A stretch of 64,000 bases of DNA from Clostridia bacterium (GTDB taxonomy: Bacteria; Bacillota; Peptococcia; DRI-13; SM3-B62): contig JAHDSQ010000003.1 of NCBI GenBank assembly GCA_018432615.1, positions 103,729 through 167,728 of the forward strand. Direction: 5' to 3'. The notes beneath the pieces were generated by a model that did not search any database, had not been told where the DNA came from, and worked only from the letters and a program-made list of their open reading frames with translations. This document shows, one piece after another, positions 9,001 to 16,935 of this stretch (its first letter is position 1; every line of letters starts with the position of its first letter). Made by a program: the position numbers and the translations under genes.

Positions 9001-9521
9001 CTCCCCGTCTTGTGGAGGGACAGGCAGTACCTGCGGGTATGCTGTATTTTAAGATCTCGAATCCGCTGGTTTTATCACAAAGACCGCCGACGGCAGAGGA
9101 GTTAGAAAAGGAACGGAGAAGGAAGGCGAAGATGAAGGGTTTCGTGCTGCGGGATGAGAGGGTTATCAGATTAATGGACAGAGAAATCAGTGGGTATTCC
9201 GAATTAATCCCGGCAGCAATCAACCGTCAAGGAAAGTTTTACAAAAACCTCGACACAATGTTGAGCAGCAAGGATTTTCAGATAATAAGCGAACATGTTA
9301 AAGGCATCGTCAAGCAGGCGGCAGAAAACATTTATGCCGGTAATATAGAGATCAAGCCGTATCATTTTTCCAATAGAAGTCCCTGTGATTATTGTGACTA
9401 CAGGGCTGTTTGTCGTTTCGATAATACCATGTCTCATCAAGGTTATCGCTATTTAAGCAAAAAGACGGTATTTGAGGTGAAAAAGGAGCTTGGCCTAGGG
9501 GAGGGAACGAGCGATGAGTAA
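6090..9521 (+). CDS. addB: ATP-dependent helicase/nuclease subunit B
   Basis: Subunit B of the AddAB helicase-nuclease that resects double-strand breaks and recognises Chi for RecA-dependent repair. 1143 residues. The Walker A motif GRAGAGKT is at 8-15. The C-terminal third carries the RecB-type nuclease (GRIDRVDF, then VIDYKSG, about 920-960). Four Cys make the AddB iron-sulfur cluster: one near 779 (QACPFAHF) and three at about 1099, 1102 and 1108 (CDYCDYRAVC). An AAGAAGGTGAT site precedes the ATG. It overlaps addA by 8 bases. Confidence 0.96.
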   Translation: MPLRFIIGRAGAGKTYRCLTEIAAKEKNNEKKALIYLVPEQASYQMEKKLLSFCKTGGAMFAQVQSFQRLAWQVLQESGGGIYPVLDETGKAIIMRRLLEERRKDITTFARVLERPGFLKELVETVAEFKVYDIAPDKLRECLEKLGAANNEDLNGKLSELLLLYEEYRGYLDKEYLDTDDFLKLLADNLHKVRFFDDAEIWLDGFTGFTPMEYAVLEKLMLCCRRVNVTLCIDGDHLGRRVPETDAFFPPWETYMKLCSLAAKVCVPVEEVVKEEHGKSHRFGSKNELLFLEKNYCADDEGIYSGKAEGIQVVAAANRREEVERAAREIIDLCREKKYRFREIALFIRDFAHYEELLPVIFDDYGIPFFMDKKRAMRHHPLLDLVQGGLEVIERGWNYEPLFRFLKTDIVSISRQEVDVLENYCLAHGIRGSRWTDEEAWTFVRNYTLGEEEREEKLNTEITRVLKRVNRAREKAVKDLRELETACKEAQTASDYGTAIFEMMEKLAVAKKLAQWSDEAEKEGRLEEARLHRQVWNSMMGLLNQLAVVLGEQQLTLKEYSRLFNAGMENVELALIPPGLDQVLVGSLERSRHPEIKAAFILGVNEGVFPARKTKEGLISDDERRILAELKLELAPTGDKQLFAEQHLVYLALTRASEFLWLSYPKADDEGRALSPSSVVRRVCTLFGRQEEEGEGKGIFDSLAFQLRRAVEGEEIEPFWWQVYNRLLEKEEWRKRLAGIVKGLFSADSEENLPSELVTGLYGRVLRTGVSRLERFQACPFAHFLNYGLQLKKRPEYKLTAPDLGQFFHDVLENIYTSLGKNELNLADLAFEQAQEIAEETVDGLAPKLQNEILLSTAKYRYLTNKLKGTVANSLQVLQEHEKRGEFRTLGVELEFGKGKKLSGLKHILPNGAELVLEGRIDRVDFARDGNSCLLRVIDYKSGAISLNLLELYHGLKLQLPIYLDVVLANAPRLVEGQAVPAGMLYFKISNPLVLSQRPPTAEELEKERRRKAKMKGFVLRDERVIRLMDREISGYSELIPAAINRQGKFYKNLDTMLSSKDFQIISEHVKGIVKQAAENIYAGNIEIKPYHFSNRSPCDYCDYRAVCRFDNTMSHQGYRYLSKKTVFEVKKELGLGEGTSDE

Positions 9522-12500
9522 ATGGACTGATGAGCAAAAAAGGGCCATCAATTCAAGAGAATGCAGCTTGTTGGTATCTGCCGCGGCCGGTGCCGGCAAG
9601 ACCGCCGTGCTGGTTGAGAGGATCATCAGACGAGTTTTAGATACCTTAAGCCCTGTTGATATTGACAGGCTGCTTGTCGTTACATATACCAATGCGGCTG
9701 CTCGGGAGATGAAGGAAAGGGTCGGTACGGCTCTTCGGGAACGAAGAAAAAACAATCCGGGTGATTACAGGCTGCAAAAGCAGCTCCTTTTGTTGGAACG
9801 GGCTCACATTTCCACCTTGCACTCCTTTTGTGTGGAGATGCTGCGCAAAAATTATTATCGGTTAAAACTTCCGGAAAAGGCCGCACTGGATCCCGCTTTT
9901 AGGGTGGCTGAGGAAACAGAAGCCTTGCTTTTGAAACTGGAAGTCTTGGAGGATGTTTTTGAAAAAAGGTATACAGATGAGGATGCTGTTTTTTTAGAGT
10001 TGGTGGAGGCCTATGGTGGAGAAAGGGATGACAAGGCTTTACAGGATTTGGTGATGAGACTGTACGATTTTTCTCGCAGCCATCCTTCGCCTGAAGATTG
10101 GCTGGCAAATGTAGCGGAATCTTTTCACGCAGGTTCGGAAGATGATGTAATCGAAGGGCTGCTTGAGCAGGCTGTCGAGGGCTTGCTTGCCCCTCTGGGT
10201 ACGGCATTGTCATACTTAAGGGAAGCGGCTCTATGTGCTTCAGCGCCTGGGGGTCCGCATCCATACCTGTCTGGTTTGTTGGAGGAAGCAGGTATGTTAG
10301 AGCGTGTGCTTGATTGTTGCGGCTACGAAGGAAAAGCAATACGATGGAGGGAAGCTTTTGAAGCCCTGGCCGCAGTAGAATTTAAACGGTTGACGGCAGT
10401 TAAGGACGAGGGTATTGACGAGGCATTGCGGGACGAAGCCAAAAATCTGCGGGATAAGGCAAAAAAAATGGCAAAGGAAGCCCAGGACACGATTTTGGCA
10501 CGTTCTTTCGAGGAGTATGTGCAGGATTTGAATAAAATCGCGCCGTTGATGGAAACCCTCTGCGGACTTGTTGTGGAATTTGCTCACTACTATCTGCTGG
10601 CTAAGCTGGAGAAAAACATTATCGACTTTTCAGATATAGAGCATTTGACACTTAATTTGCTTTGTGACGAAGACAAGAAGCCTTCGGCCTTAGCCTTGAA
10701 GCTGCGGGAGAGTTTTGCCGAGGTGTTGATCGATGAGTATCAGGATATCAATAATGTTCAAGAGACCATTCTGCGGCTCATTTCCGTTAGCGACGGAGGC
10801 TATGCTAACACCTTTATGGTGGGAGACGTTAAGCAAAGTATATATGGTTTTCGGCTTGCCGAGCCGGGGCTGTTTATGGAGAAGTATAGAAACTATTCCG
10901 ATAGAGAGGATGCGGCAGAGCAAAAAATCGTCTTAGCGAAGAATTTCCGCAGTAAAAAAGGGATTATCGACGGAGTTAATTTCGTTTTTCGTCAACTCAT
11001 GCAGGAGAGTCGTTTCGGTGTTAAGTATGACAAGGATGCGGAGCTTGTATATGGCTTGATAGACGGGGAGGAAGATGAAAAGGACGAGAAGGCTGGTTTT
11101 AACGGCGAGATAGAAGTGCACCTCGTGGAAAAAGGACAGGCTTACGAGGATGAGGATTTGAAAGAACAAGAAGCTCTGGATGCAACGCAGCTGGAAGCAA
11201 GAATCATTGCCCGTAGGATACGGGAGTTAAAAGAAAAGACGGTTTGGGATAAAGAACAGGGAGCGTATAGACCAGTTGAGTATCGTGACATTGCAGTACT
11301 GCTCAGAACGGCTAAAACGGCGGCTGTGGTGTTTGTTGAGGAGTTGCAACGTCAGGGTATACCTGCCTATACTGAGGCCGGAGAGGGATATTTACGGGCC
11401 CAGGAGATACAAGTAATGATATCACTGCTTAGGATAATCGATAATCCTCGTCAGGACATACCTCTGGCGGCAGTTTTGCGTTCACCGGTAATTGGCTTGA
11501 ACTCATCCGAACTGGCTGCCATCAGGTTATGGAGGAGACAAGGCGATTATTATGATGCAGTGCGTTTGGCGGCCAGGAAGGAACGGGGGCAGCTGCAAAA
11601 AAAGCTGAGGGCTTTTTTACGCAATCTACGGAGTTGGCGCACTTTTGCCCGGCGGAATTCCTTACAGGAATTGATCTGGCTCTTGTACAGGGAAACGAAT
11701 TATTACAATTACGCCGGAGCAATGCCGGATGGGCAGCAGAGACAAGCCAACCTGCGGATGCTGTATGATCGTGCCGTCCAGTACGAAAGGACTGCCATGA
11801 AGGGATTGTTCAAGTTCCTGCGCTTTTTGGAAAAGCTGGAGGAAAGAGGCGGTGACTTTGAGACAGCCCATACGCTGGGAGAGAAAGAAAATGTAGTACG
11901 CATCATGAGTATCCACAAGAGTAAGGGGTTGGAGTTCCCGGTGGTCTTTGTGGCGGGAATAGCAAAGAAATTCAATTTTAAAGATTTATATAACGATGTG
12001 CTGTTGGATAAGGATTTAGGGATCGGGCCGCTTTTGGTTGACAGCGCAAAGCGTATAAAGTATCCGACTTTGGCTGCAATAGCTATCAAGAATAGGTTAA
12101 AAGCGAGGATGCTGGCAGAGGAGATGCGCATCTTGTATGTGGCGATGACCAGAGCAAGAGAGACCTTGATATTGGTAGGGGCTGTCGGAGAAAAAGTAAA
12201 AGCACCCTTGATGGAGGGTGACTCGTTAAAACAGGTGAATGAGAGGCTGTCACCGGGGATAGTAGAGGGGGCTGCCAGCTTTTGGGATTGGCTTATAGCC
12301 TGTAATCCATCCATGTGGAGCTTTTTTTGTTACGAAGGCGGGGAATTGTTTGTGGAGGAAAAAGAAACAGCAGCAGAATACCACGAAGAGTTGATAAGGT
12401 TAAAAAGACTTGAGCCGGTTGCAATTGATGATAGTGATGATGGGATGGTCGAAAACCGCTTAAACTGGGATTACCCGGACAGTTGGCTGGCCGGTGTGCC

Positions 12501-13164
12501 GGCGAAGCTATCTGTGACGGAGCTAAAAAACCGCTACTATCAGTCAACCCGGGATAATACGGAAGCGGTTTTGTATGATAGCCATTCCTGGATGGAGGAA
12601 AGGCCCGGCTTTTTACAAGAAAGAAGGGGACTATCGGCTGCCGAGAAGGGTTCCGCTTTACATCTTATCATGCGGCATATTGACATAGCCGGCGAGTTGA
12701 CGAAGGAAGAAATCGAAGAAGAAGTAGCGGGGATGGTTGCCAAGGAGTTGATTACCCTTGAGGAGGCTGAAAGCATCAATGCTGAGGAGATTGAAACGTT
12801 TTTTGATTCTAAGTTGGGGAAAAGGCTTCTTGCCAGTCCTGAGGTTATGAGAGAATTACCGTTTGTTATGGAGGTAGCGGTAGGTGAATTGCCTGGTGAA
12901 TGGCAAGGGAAGGATACGGATGAAACCGTAATTGTGCAGGGTACGGTAGATTGTCTTTTTGCCGAAGGGGAAGGCTATGTTCTGTTGGATTACAAGACGG
13001 ATACGGTTAGCGGAAAAGAAAAAGCCGATTACGAGAGCTTTTTAAAAGCACGTTATCAGCTGCAAATGGAACTATACAAAAGGGCGGTAGAGATGATCCT
13101 GAAAAAGCCCGTAACCGAAAAGGTGATTTATTCCTTTTCCTTAGCGGATGTTATCATGCTGTGA
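9514..13164 (+). CDS. addA: ATP-dependent helicase/nuclease subunit A
   Basis: UvrD-family helicase fused to a C-terminal nuclease; 1216 residues, normal for AddA. Walker A is GAGKT at 26-30, motif II is LIDEYQD near 407, motif III-IV appears as VGDVKQSIYGFR, and motif V/VI as HKSKGLEFPVVFV and RILYVAMTRARETL. The nuclease motif is VLLDYKTDT near 1152-1160 with a downstream QLQMELY. It works as a heterodimer with AddB; the genes overlap, as is usual, allowing translational coupling. Its last 24 bases overlap the end of the convergent HAD gene. Confidence 0.96.
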   Translation: MSKWTDEQKRAINSRECSLLVSAAAGAGKTAVLVERIIRRVLDTLSPVDIDRLLVVTYTNAAAREMKERVGTALRERRKNNPGDYRLQKQLLLLERAHISTLHSFCVEMLRKNYYRLKLPEKAALDPAFRVAEETEALLLKLEVLEDVFEKRYTDEDAVFLELVEAYGGERDDKALQDLVMRLYDFSRSHPSPEDWLANVAESFHAGSEDDVIEGLLEQAVEGLLAPLGTALSYLREAALCASAPGGPHPYLSGLLEEAGMLERVLDCCGYEGKAIRWREAFEALAAVEFKRLTAVKDEGIDEALRDEAKNLRDKAKKMAKEAQDTILARSFEEYVQDLNKIAPLMETLCGLVVEFAHYYLLAKLEKNIIDFSDIEHLTLNLLCDEDKKPSALALKLRESFAEVLIDEYQDINNVQETILRLISVSDGGYANTFMVGDVKQSIYGFRLAEPGLFMEKYRNYSDREDAAEQKIVLAKNFRSKKGIIDGVNFVFRQLMQESRFGVKYDKDAELVYGLIDGEEDEKDEKAGFNGEIEVHLVEKGQAYEDEDLKEQEALDATQLEARIIARRIRELKEKTVWDKEQGAYRPVEYRDIAVLLRTAKTAAVVFVEELQRQGIPAYTEAGEGYLRAQEIQVMISLLRIIDNPRQDIPLAAVLRSPVIGLNSSELAAIRLWRRQGDYYDAVRLAARKERGQLQKKLRAFLRNLRSWRTFARRNSLQELIWLLYRETNYYNYAGAMPDGQQRQANLRMLYDRAVQYERTAMKGLFKFLRFLEKLEERGGDFETAHTLGEKENVVRIMSIHKSKGLEFPVVFVAGIAKKFNFKDLYNDVLLDKDLGIGPLLVDSAKRIKYPTLAAIAIKNRLKARMLAEEMRILYVAMTRARETLILVGAVGEKVKAPLMEGDSLKQVNERLSPGIVEGAASFWDWLIACNPSMWSFFCYEGGELFVEEKETAAEYHEELIRLKRLEPVAIDDSDDGMVENRLNWDYPDSWLAGVPAKLSVTELKNRYYQSTRDNTEAVLYDSHSWMEERPGFLQERRGLSAAEKGSALHLIMRHIDIAGELTKEEIEEEVAGMVAKELITLEEAESINAEEIETFFDSKLGKRLLASPEVMRELPFVMEVAVGELPGEWQGKDTDETVIVQGTVDCLFAEGEGYVLLDYKTDTVSGKEKADYESFLKARYQLQMELYKRAVEMILKKPVTEKVIYSFSLADVIML

Positions 13165-13803
13165 GTTATTCAGGAGGTGGTTTTTAATATCGGCAAAACG
13201 TTCAAAGGCAATGACCGGAATGTGGTGTTCTCTGCAGTACGACAGCAGGTGTTTTTTAGCAAATATCAGGTCGGCTTCCTGACAGCCGCAAGTGTCGGAA
13301 ATACCGTCACCGATGTAAATGACCTGGTCGGCTCCGGTTTCTTGTCTTAGTTGTTTGACAATGTTCTTTTTACAGGTTCCACACTTGTCACAGACAGGGG
13401 AGTAATAGGGCGTTTCTATCTTCCAGCCGTTTTTATCCCACAGTAGCGTATTGCAATAAACAGGCAGGTCCTTAAGCCCGTTTTTTTCCAAGATGGTACG
13501 AATATTGAGATCGAAGCCGTCGCTGACCACATAGAGAGGGTCGCCGTTTTGCCTAGTGTAATCGACAAAGTCGGGAAAAGTCTCGTCTATGGGAATAAAG
13601 CTGAGAAAACGACTTAAATCATCAGGGGTTACTTGAAAGCCTTTGAATATTTCAAGAGCACTTTCCATTGTCGTGAGCTCACCCTTTTCCCAGCGTCTGA
13701 TGCTTTCTTCCCAACCGGGAGAAGCAAATTTTTCGACCATGATGTCACAGGTATCGGTTTTTGTTATTGTTCCGTCAAAGTCGGTAATATACAAGCGTTT
13801 CAA
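13141..13803 (-). CDS. HAD-IB family phosphatase, MtnX/SerB-like
   Basis: A 220-residue haloacid dehalogenase-type phosphatase. The nucleophile motif is DFDGT (Asp8, with Asp10 as acid/base), motif II is VVSDGFD, and motif III/IV is GDGISDTCGCQEAD. Two CxxC-like pairs lie in the cap (VCDKCGTC), unusual and possibly metal-binding. It is nearest to MtnX, 2-hydroxy-3-keto-5-methylthiopentenyl-1-phosphate phosphatase of methionine salvage, but no other salvage genes are here. The TTG at 13801-13803 is preceded by GGGAGG at good spacing; upstream in-frame codons lack one. Confidence 0.8.
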   Translation of the reverse strand: MKRLYITDFDGTITKTDTCDIMVEKFASPGWEESIRRWEKGELTTMESALEIFKGFQVTPDDLSRFLSFIPIDETFPDFVDYTRQNGDPLYVVSDGFDLNIRTILEKNGLKDLPVYCNTLLWDKNGWKIETPYYSPVCDKCGTCKKNIVKQLRQETGADQVIYIGDGISDTCGCQEADLIFAKKHLLSYCREHHIPVIAFERFADIKNHLLNNSQHDNIR

Positions 13804-13907
13804 ATGAATAACCTCCCATAGCGGTATGAAGTGCCTGGTCCTGATTATATAAAACAATGGGAGGATTAACAAGGTATAGGGAAAATGGTTGGTTAGCTTT
13901 TTCTGCT

Positions 13908-13936
13908 TTGACCGGCGGTTTGTTAAACACTATAAT
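13908..13936 (+). promoter_or_regulatory. Sigma-A promoter for ychF
   Basis: TTGACC (13908-13913), 17-bp spacer and a perfect TATAAT (13931-13936), 41 bases before the ychF start codon. Confidence 0.75.
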
Positions 13937-13977
13937 GTTAGTTGACACATCATGGGTTGAGATAGGGGGAGAAACAG

Positions 13978-15063
13978 TTGAAAATTGGTTTAATAGGGTT
14001 ACCGCTTACAGGCAAAACAACGCTATTCAATTTATTGACAAAGTCTAAAGCGGCGATGGGTAGTTTTTCCGCCGGCACCGGGGCTAATATTGGCACTGCT
14101 CAGGTACCGGATAAAAGGATAGACTTTTTGAGTGAAATGTATAATCCAAAGAAAACGACTTATGCCCAGATAGAATTTGTAGATATTGCAGGTTTTCTTG
14201 CCGGCGGGGAAGGACATAAGTCAGGGGCAGGGAAATTTTTAAACGATGTCAGAGGTTGCGATGCCTTAGTGCATGTTTTGCGTGCTTTTGAAAATGACGA
14301 TGTTGTTCATGTCACAGCGGACTTAAATCCGGCGAAGGATTTGGACGCCGTGGATATGGAGCTTTTGTTTGCTGATTTGGAGTTGATTGAAAAACGTATT
14401 GAACGAATCAAAGCGGGTAAGAAGATCACAAAGGAAAACGCAGCAGAAATGAACCTTTTGGAGAAGTGCTATGGTGTATTGGAAAACGGCTCATCCATGT
14501 TGGAGGCAGATTTAACGGAGGAGGAACGTTTCTCGCTGAAGAATTTTGCTTTTTTGACTGAAAAACCGCGTCTGGCGGCAGTGAATATGGACGAGCAGCA
14601 GTTTAGAGAAAAGAGTTACCCCTATAAAGAAAAACTGACCGCTCTTTGCCGGGAAAAGAATATTGCCCTTTTGGAATTGTGCGCTCAAATGGAGCTGGAA
14701 ATCAGTGAGTTGGACGATGAGGACAGGATGGCTTTTATGGAGGATTTAGGATTGGTCGAAACGGGGATAGAACTATTAGCCCGCAATGTTTACGCTCATC
14801 TGGGTTTGCTATCCTTTTTTACGGTTGGAGAAGATGAAGTTAAGGCCTGGACAATTGCCAAGGGTTTGAATGCTAAGGAGGCCGCCGGAAAAATCCATTC
14901 CGACATTGAAAGGGGATTTATCAGAGCCGAGGTAGTTAAGTATCAGGATATAGCCGAGTTGGGTAGTATGGCAAAAGTGAAGGAAAAAGGGCTGTTCCGC
15001 CTGGAAGGGAAAGAATATACGGTGCAGGACGGAGATATTGTCCATTTCCGCTTTAATGTTTGA
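13978..15063 (+). CDS. ychF: YchF/OLA1-type P-loop ATPase
   Basis: A 361-residue Obg-family P-loop ATPase associated with ribosomes and stress responses. G1 is GLPLTGKTTLF (6-16), G3 is FVDIAGFLAG with the neighbouring GEG, and the base-specificity motif is NMDE near 202-205, the N-x-x-E form that gives YchF its ATP preference. A DUF933/TGS-like domain ends the protein (KAWTIAKG, then GFIRAEV and VQDGDIVHFRF). The G1 loop reads LTGKT rather than the common NVGKS, marking a divergent branch. Start is TTG with GGGGGAG upstream. Confidence 0.9.
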   Translation: MKIGLIGLPLTGKTTLFNLLTKSKAAMGSFSAGTGANIGTAQVPDKRIDFLSEMYNPKKTTYAQIEFVDIAGFLAGGEGHKSGAGKFLNDVRGCDALVHVLRAFENDDVVHVTADLNPAKDLDAVDMELLFADLELIEKRIERIKAGKKITKENAAEMNLLEKCYGVLENGSSMLEADLTEEERFSLKNFAFLTEKPRLAAVNMDEQQFREKSYPYKEKLTALCREKNIALLELCAQMELEISELDDEDRMAFMEDLGLVETGIELLARNVYAHLGLLSFFTVGEDEVKAWTIAKGLNAKEAAGKIHSDIERGFIRAEVVKYQDIAELGSMAKVKEKGLFRLEGKEYTVQDGDIVHFRFNV

Positions 15064-15154
15064 GTATATTTGAATAAAAATTAGTTTACCCATATTGTAA
15101 CCGGGAACAATAATAATAGAATAAGAAAAATGTTTCCGGTCAGGTGGGGTGTTT

Positions 15155-15340
15155 ATGAAAAATATCAGTTCTCGTATTGCCGGCAAATGTCCGCATTATG
15201 AATCGATAAGGGCTCCCAGAGGTATTGAAATGGGTCCGGTTGTTACCAGAGAATTGTTGCCGCGTTGTGAATATTGTCTTTATTGGTTAGGCGGTAATTG
15301 CCAGCTATTTGGAGCCAAAGGAAGGCGTTACCTATCCTGA
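15155..15340 (+). CDS. Small Cys-rich protein, probable zinc-binding (61 aa)
   Basis: ATG at 15155 follows AGGTGGGGTG. The product has Cys residues arranged as CPHYES, then CEYCLYW and GGNC, a spacing able to hold one metal or cluster. It is rich in basic residues. I do not know the family. It lies about 90 bases beyond ychF and is followed by about 125 bases before the Nudix-like gene. Confidence 0.65.
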   Translation: MKNISSRIAGKCPHYESIRAPRGIEMGPVVTRELLPRCEYCLYWLGGNCQLFGAKGRRYLS

Positions 15341-15465
15341 ATACAGTCAACATATTGTCAGGTTAGTGGGTATATAAATAATATATATTGAGGCAGGAGA
15401 ACATCTTGATTCTGTCGAAGATATATCATAGAGTTTCCTCAATAAGCAAATAGGGGGTTTTATCT

Positions 15466-15906
15466 TTGTTGACAAGGAAATGTGCAGGTGGTGTTGTATT
15501 TCAAGATGACAGGGTAATGATTTTAAAAAGCGACAAGAATGAATGGGTACTGCCTAAAGGGGTAATACGCGGTGGTGATATTGCTATTGACGTGGCATTA
15601 CAGCGTGTTAAACTTGAAGGCGGCGTCGAGGCGAGGGTGATTTCCTCGGCTGGCGAGACAAGTTACGAATTTTATTCTTATTCAAGAAGAAGGCCTGTTT
15701 GCAACAAGATAGATTGGTTTATCATGGAATCGAATAGTACGGAAGTTGCGGCTTATACAGGGGAAGGGTTTAGTGACGGGGGCTTTTTCCCGATTGAGGA
15801 AGCATTACAGAAGATTACTTATAGTCAGGATAAATCGTTGGTTCGTCTTGCATATCGCAAATACTGCAATTTGCGTCATGAGGAAACTGCAGTTTCTGCA
15901 GGTTGA
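15466..15906 (+). CDS. Nudix-fold protein with a degenerate Nudix box
   Basis: 146 residues with a Nudix opening (CAGGVVFQDDRVMILKSD and WVLPKGVIRGGD). Nudix hydrolases cleave nucleoside diphosphates linked to another moiety with Mg2+ held by the REUxEExGU box. Here the corresponding stretch, about 43-50, reads RVKLEGGV, so most metal-binding Glu residues are missing. It may be a non-catalytic or regulatory Nudix domain, or use other ligands. Start is TTG at 15466 (or the adjacent TTG at 15469) with AGGGGG about ten bases upstream. Confidence 0.75.
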   Translation: MLTRKCAGGVVFQDDRVMILKSDKNEWVLPKGVIRGGDIAIDVALQRVKLEGGVEARVISSAGETSYEFYSYSRRRPVCNKIDWFIMESNSTEVAAYTGEGFSDGGFFPIEEALQKITYSQDKSLVRLAYRKYCNLRHEETAVSAG

Positions 15907-15936
15907 GGGGTTTTAAGTCTTTTTTGCAGGATGGGC

Positions 15937-15979
15937 GGCCGGTTGGCTTATATTATAAGTAAGCCGAAGGCCGTTTTTT
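15937..15979 (+). terminator. Terminator after the Nudix gene
   Basis: GGCCGGTTGGCTTA pairs imperfectly with TAAGCCGAAGGCC and is followed by GTTTTTT. Confidence 0.75.
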
Positions 15980-15999
15980 GCTGTGAAAACAACAAATAC

Positions 16000-16027
16000 T
16001 TCACTCTGGATTTTGTTTTGGTATAAT
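16000..16027 (+). promoter_or_regulatory. Probable sigma-A promoter for speE-speB
   Basis: TTCACT (16000-16005), 16-bp spacer and perfect TATAAT (16022-16027), 34 bases before the speE ATG. Confidence 0.55.
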
Positions 16028-16060
16028 GGTATTCGGAATTCTGTTTCGGGAGGTCGTTTG

Positions 16061-16903
16061 ATGAAAAGTGATTTATGGATTACAGAAAAGCAGACTCAGG
16101 ATATGAAGGTTTCTTTCCGTGTCAGGAATACCGTGCACGAAGAAAAAACCGAATATCAACATTTATCTATCGTTGACACTTATACCTATGGGCGCATGTT
16201 GTTTCTTGACAATTGTGTCATGACCAGTATACGGGACGAGTTTGTCTACCATGAGATGCTTACTCTTGTCCCCCTTAATACCCATCCAAAACCGGCCAAT
16301 GTTTTAATTGTCGGGGGAGGCGATGGAGGAACAGTCAGGGAAGCGGTCAAGCATCCCGGGGTGGAGAAAGTGACCTTGGTCGAGATTGATGGCAGGGTCA
16401 TTGAAACAGCAAAGGAATATATGCCGGAAATTGCTGCGGCTTTTGACAGTCCTAAGCTGGAAGTTGTTGTTGACGATGGTATTAAGCACATTAAGGAAAA
16501 TAAAGATACTTACGATATTGTTTTGATTGACTCCACAGACCCTGTCGGACCGGCTGTCGGACTATTCTCTCGGGAGTTTTATCAGGATGTTCATCGCTCG
16601 CTAAAGGAAGAAGGTATTATGGTTGCTCAGACGGAGTCGCCTTTTTTGGGTAAGGATTTGATTGCGGGGATACATGATAATCTGAGGTCTGTTTATCCGA
16701 TTGTCAAGCTATATTTGGCTTCAATACCTACTTATCCCACCGGCTTATGGAGCTTTTCTCTGGCCTCAAAAAAGTATGATCCTACTGAGATTGAGCGGGG
16801 AGGAATATATGCTGAGGGAACAAAGTATTACAACGAGGACATTCATTTTACGAGTTTTGTCCTGCCGAATTTTGTGGCGGAGATTTTTCTTAAAAAGGAT
16901 TAA
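16061..16903 (+). CDS. speE: Polyamine aminopropyltransferase (spermidine synthase)
   Basis: Transfers aminopropyl from decarboxylated SAM to putrescine, giving spermidine. 280 residues from ATG 16061, which has CGGGAGGT eight bases upstream; the longer open frame overlaps the promoter. Motifs: SIVDTYTYGRMLFLD in the N-terminal beta domain, VLIVGGGDGG (SAM/MTA site, about 77-86), VDDGIKHIK, and the catalytic LIDSTDPVGPA (about 150-160). speB follows 32 bases later with its own ribosome site, so the two form an operon. No SAM decarboxylase (speD) is seen in the window. Confidence 0.95.
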   Translation: MKSDLWITEKQTQDMKVSFRVRNTVHEEKTEYQHLSIVDTYTYGRMLFLDNCVMTSIRDEFVYHEMLTLVPLNTHPKPANVLIVGGGDGGTVREAVKHPGVEKVTLVEIDGRVIETAKEYMPEIAAAFDSPKLEVVVDDGIKHIKENKDTYDIVLIDSTDPVGPAVGLFSREFYQDVHRSLKEEGIMVAQTESPFLGKDLIAGIHDNLRSVYPIVKLYLASIPTYPTGLWSFSLASKKYDPTEIERGGIYAEGTKYYNEDIHFTSFVLPNFVAEIFLKKD

Positions 16904-16935
16904 GTAAAAAGTCATATGCAAACGGAGGGCGTGTT

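Noticed and set aside
11709..12314. A 201-codon minus-strand frame inside addA
   Set aside because: Antisense shadow of the helicase motifs; Ser/Pro/Leu-rich composition typical of reversed coding DNA.
15983..16060. Longer start for speE
   Set aside because: The extra 26 codons overlap the promoter -10 and lack a ribosome site, whereas ATG 16061 has a good one.
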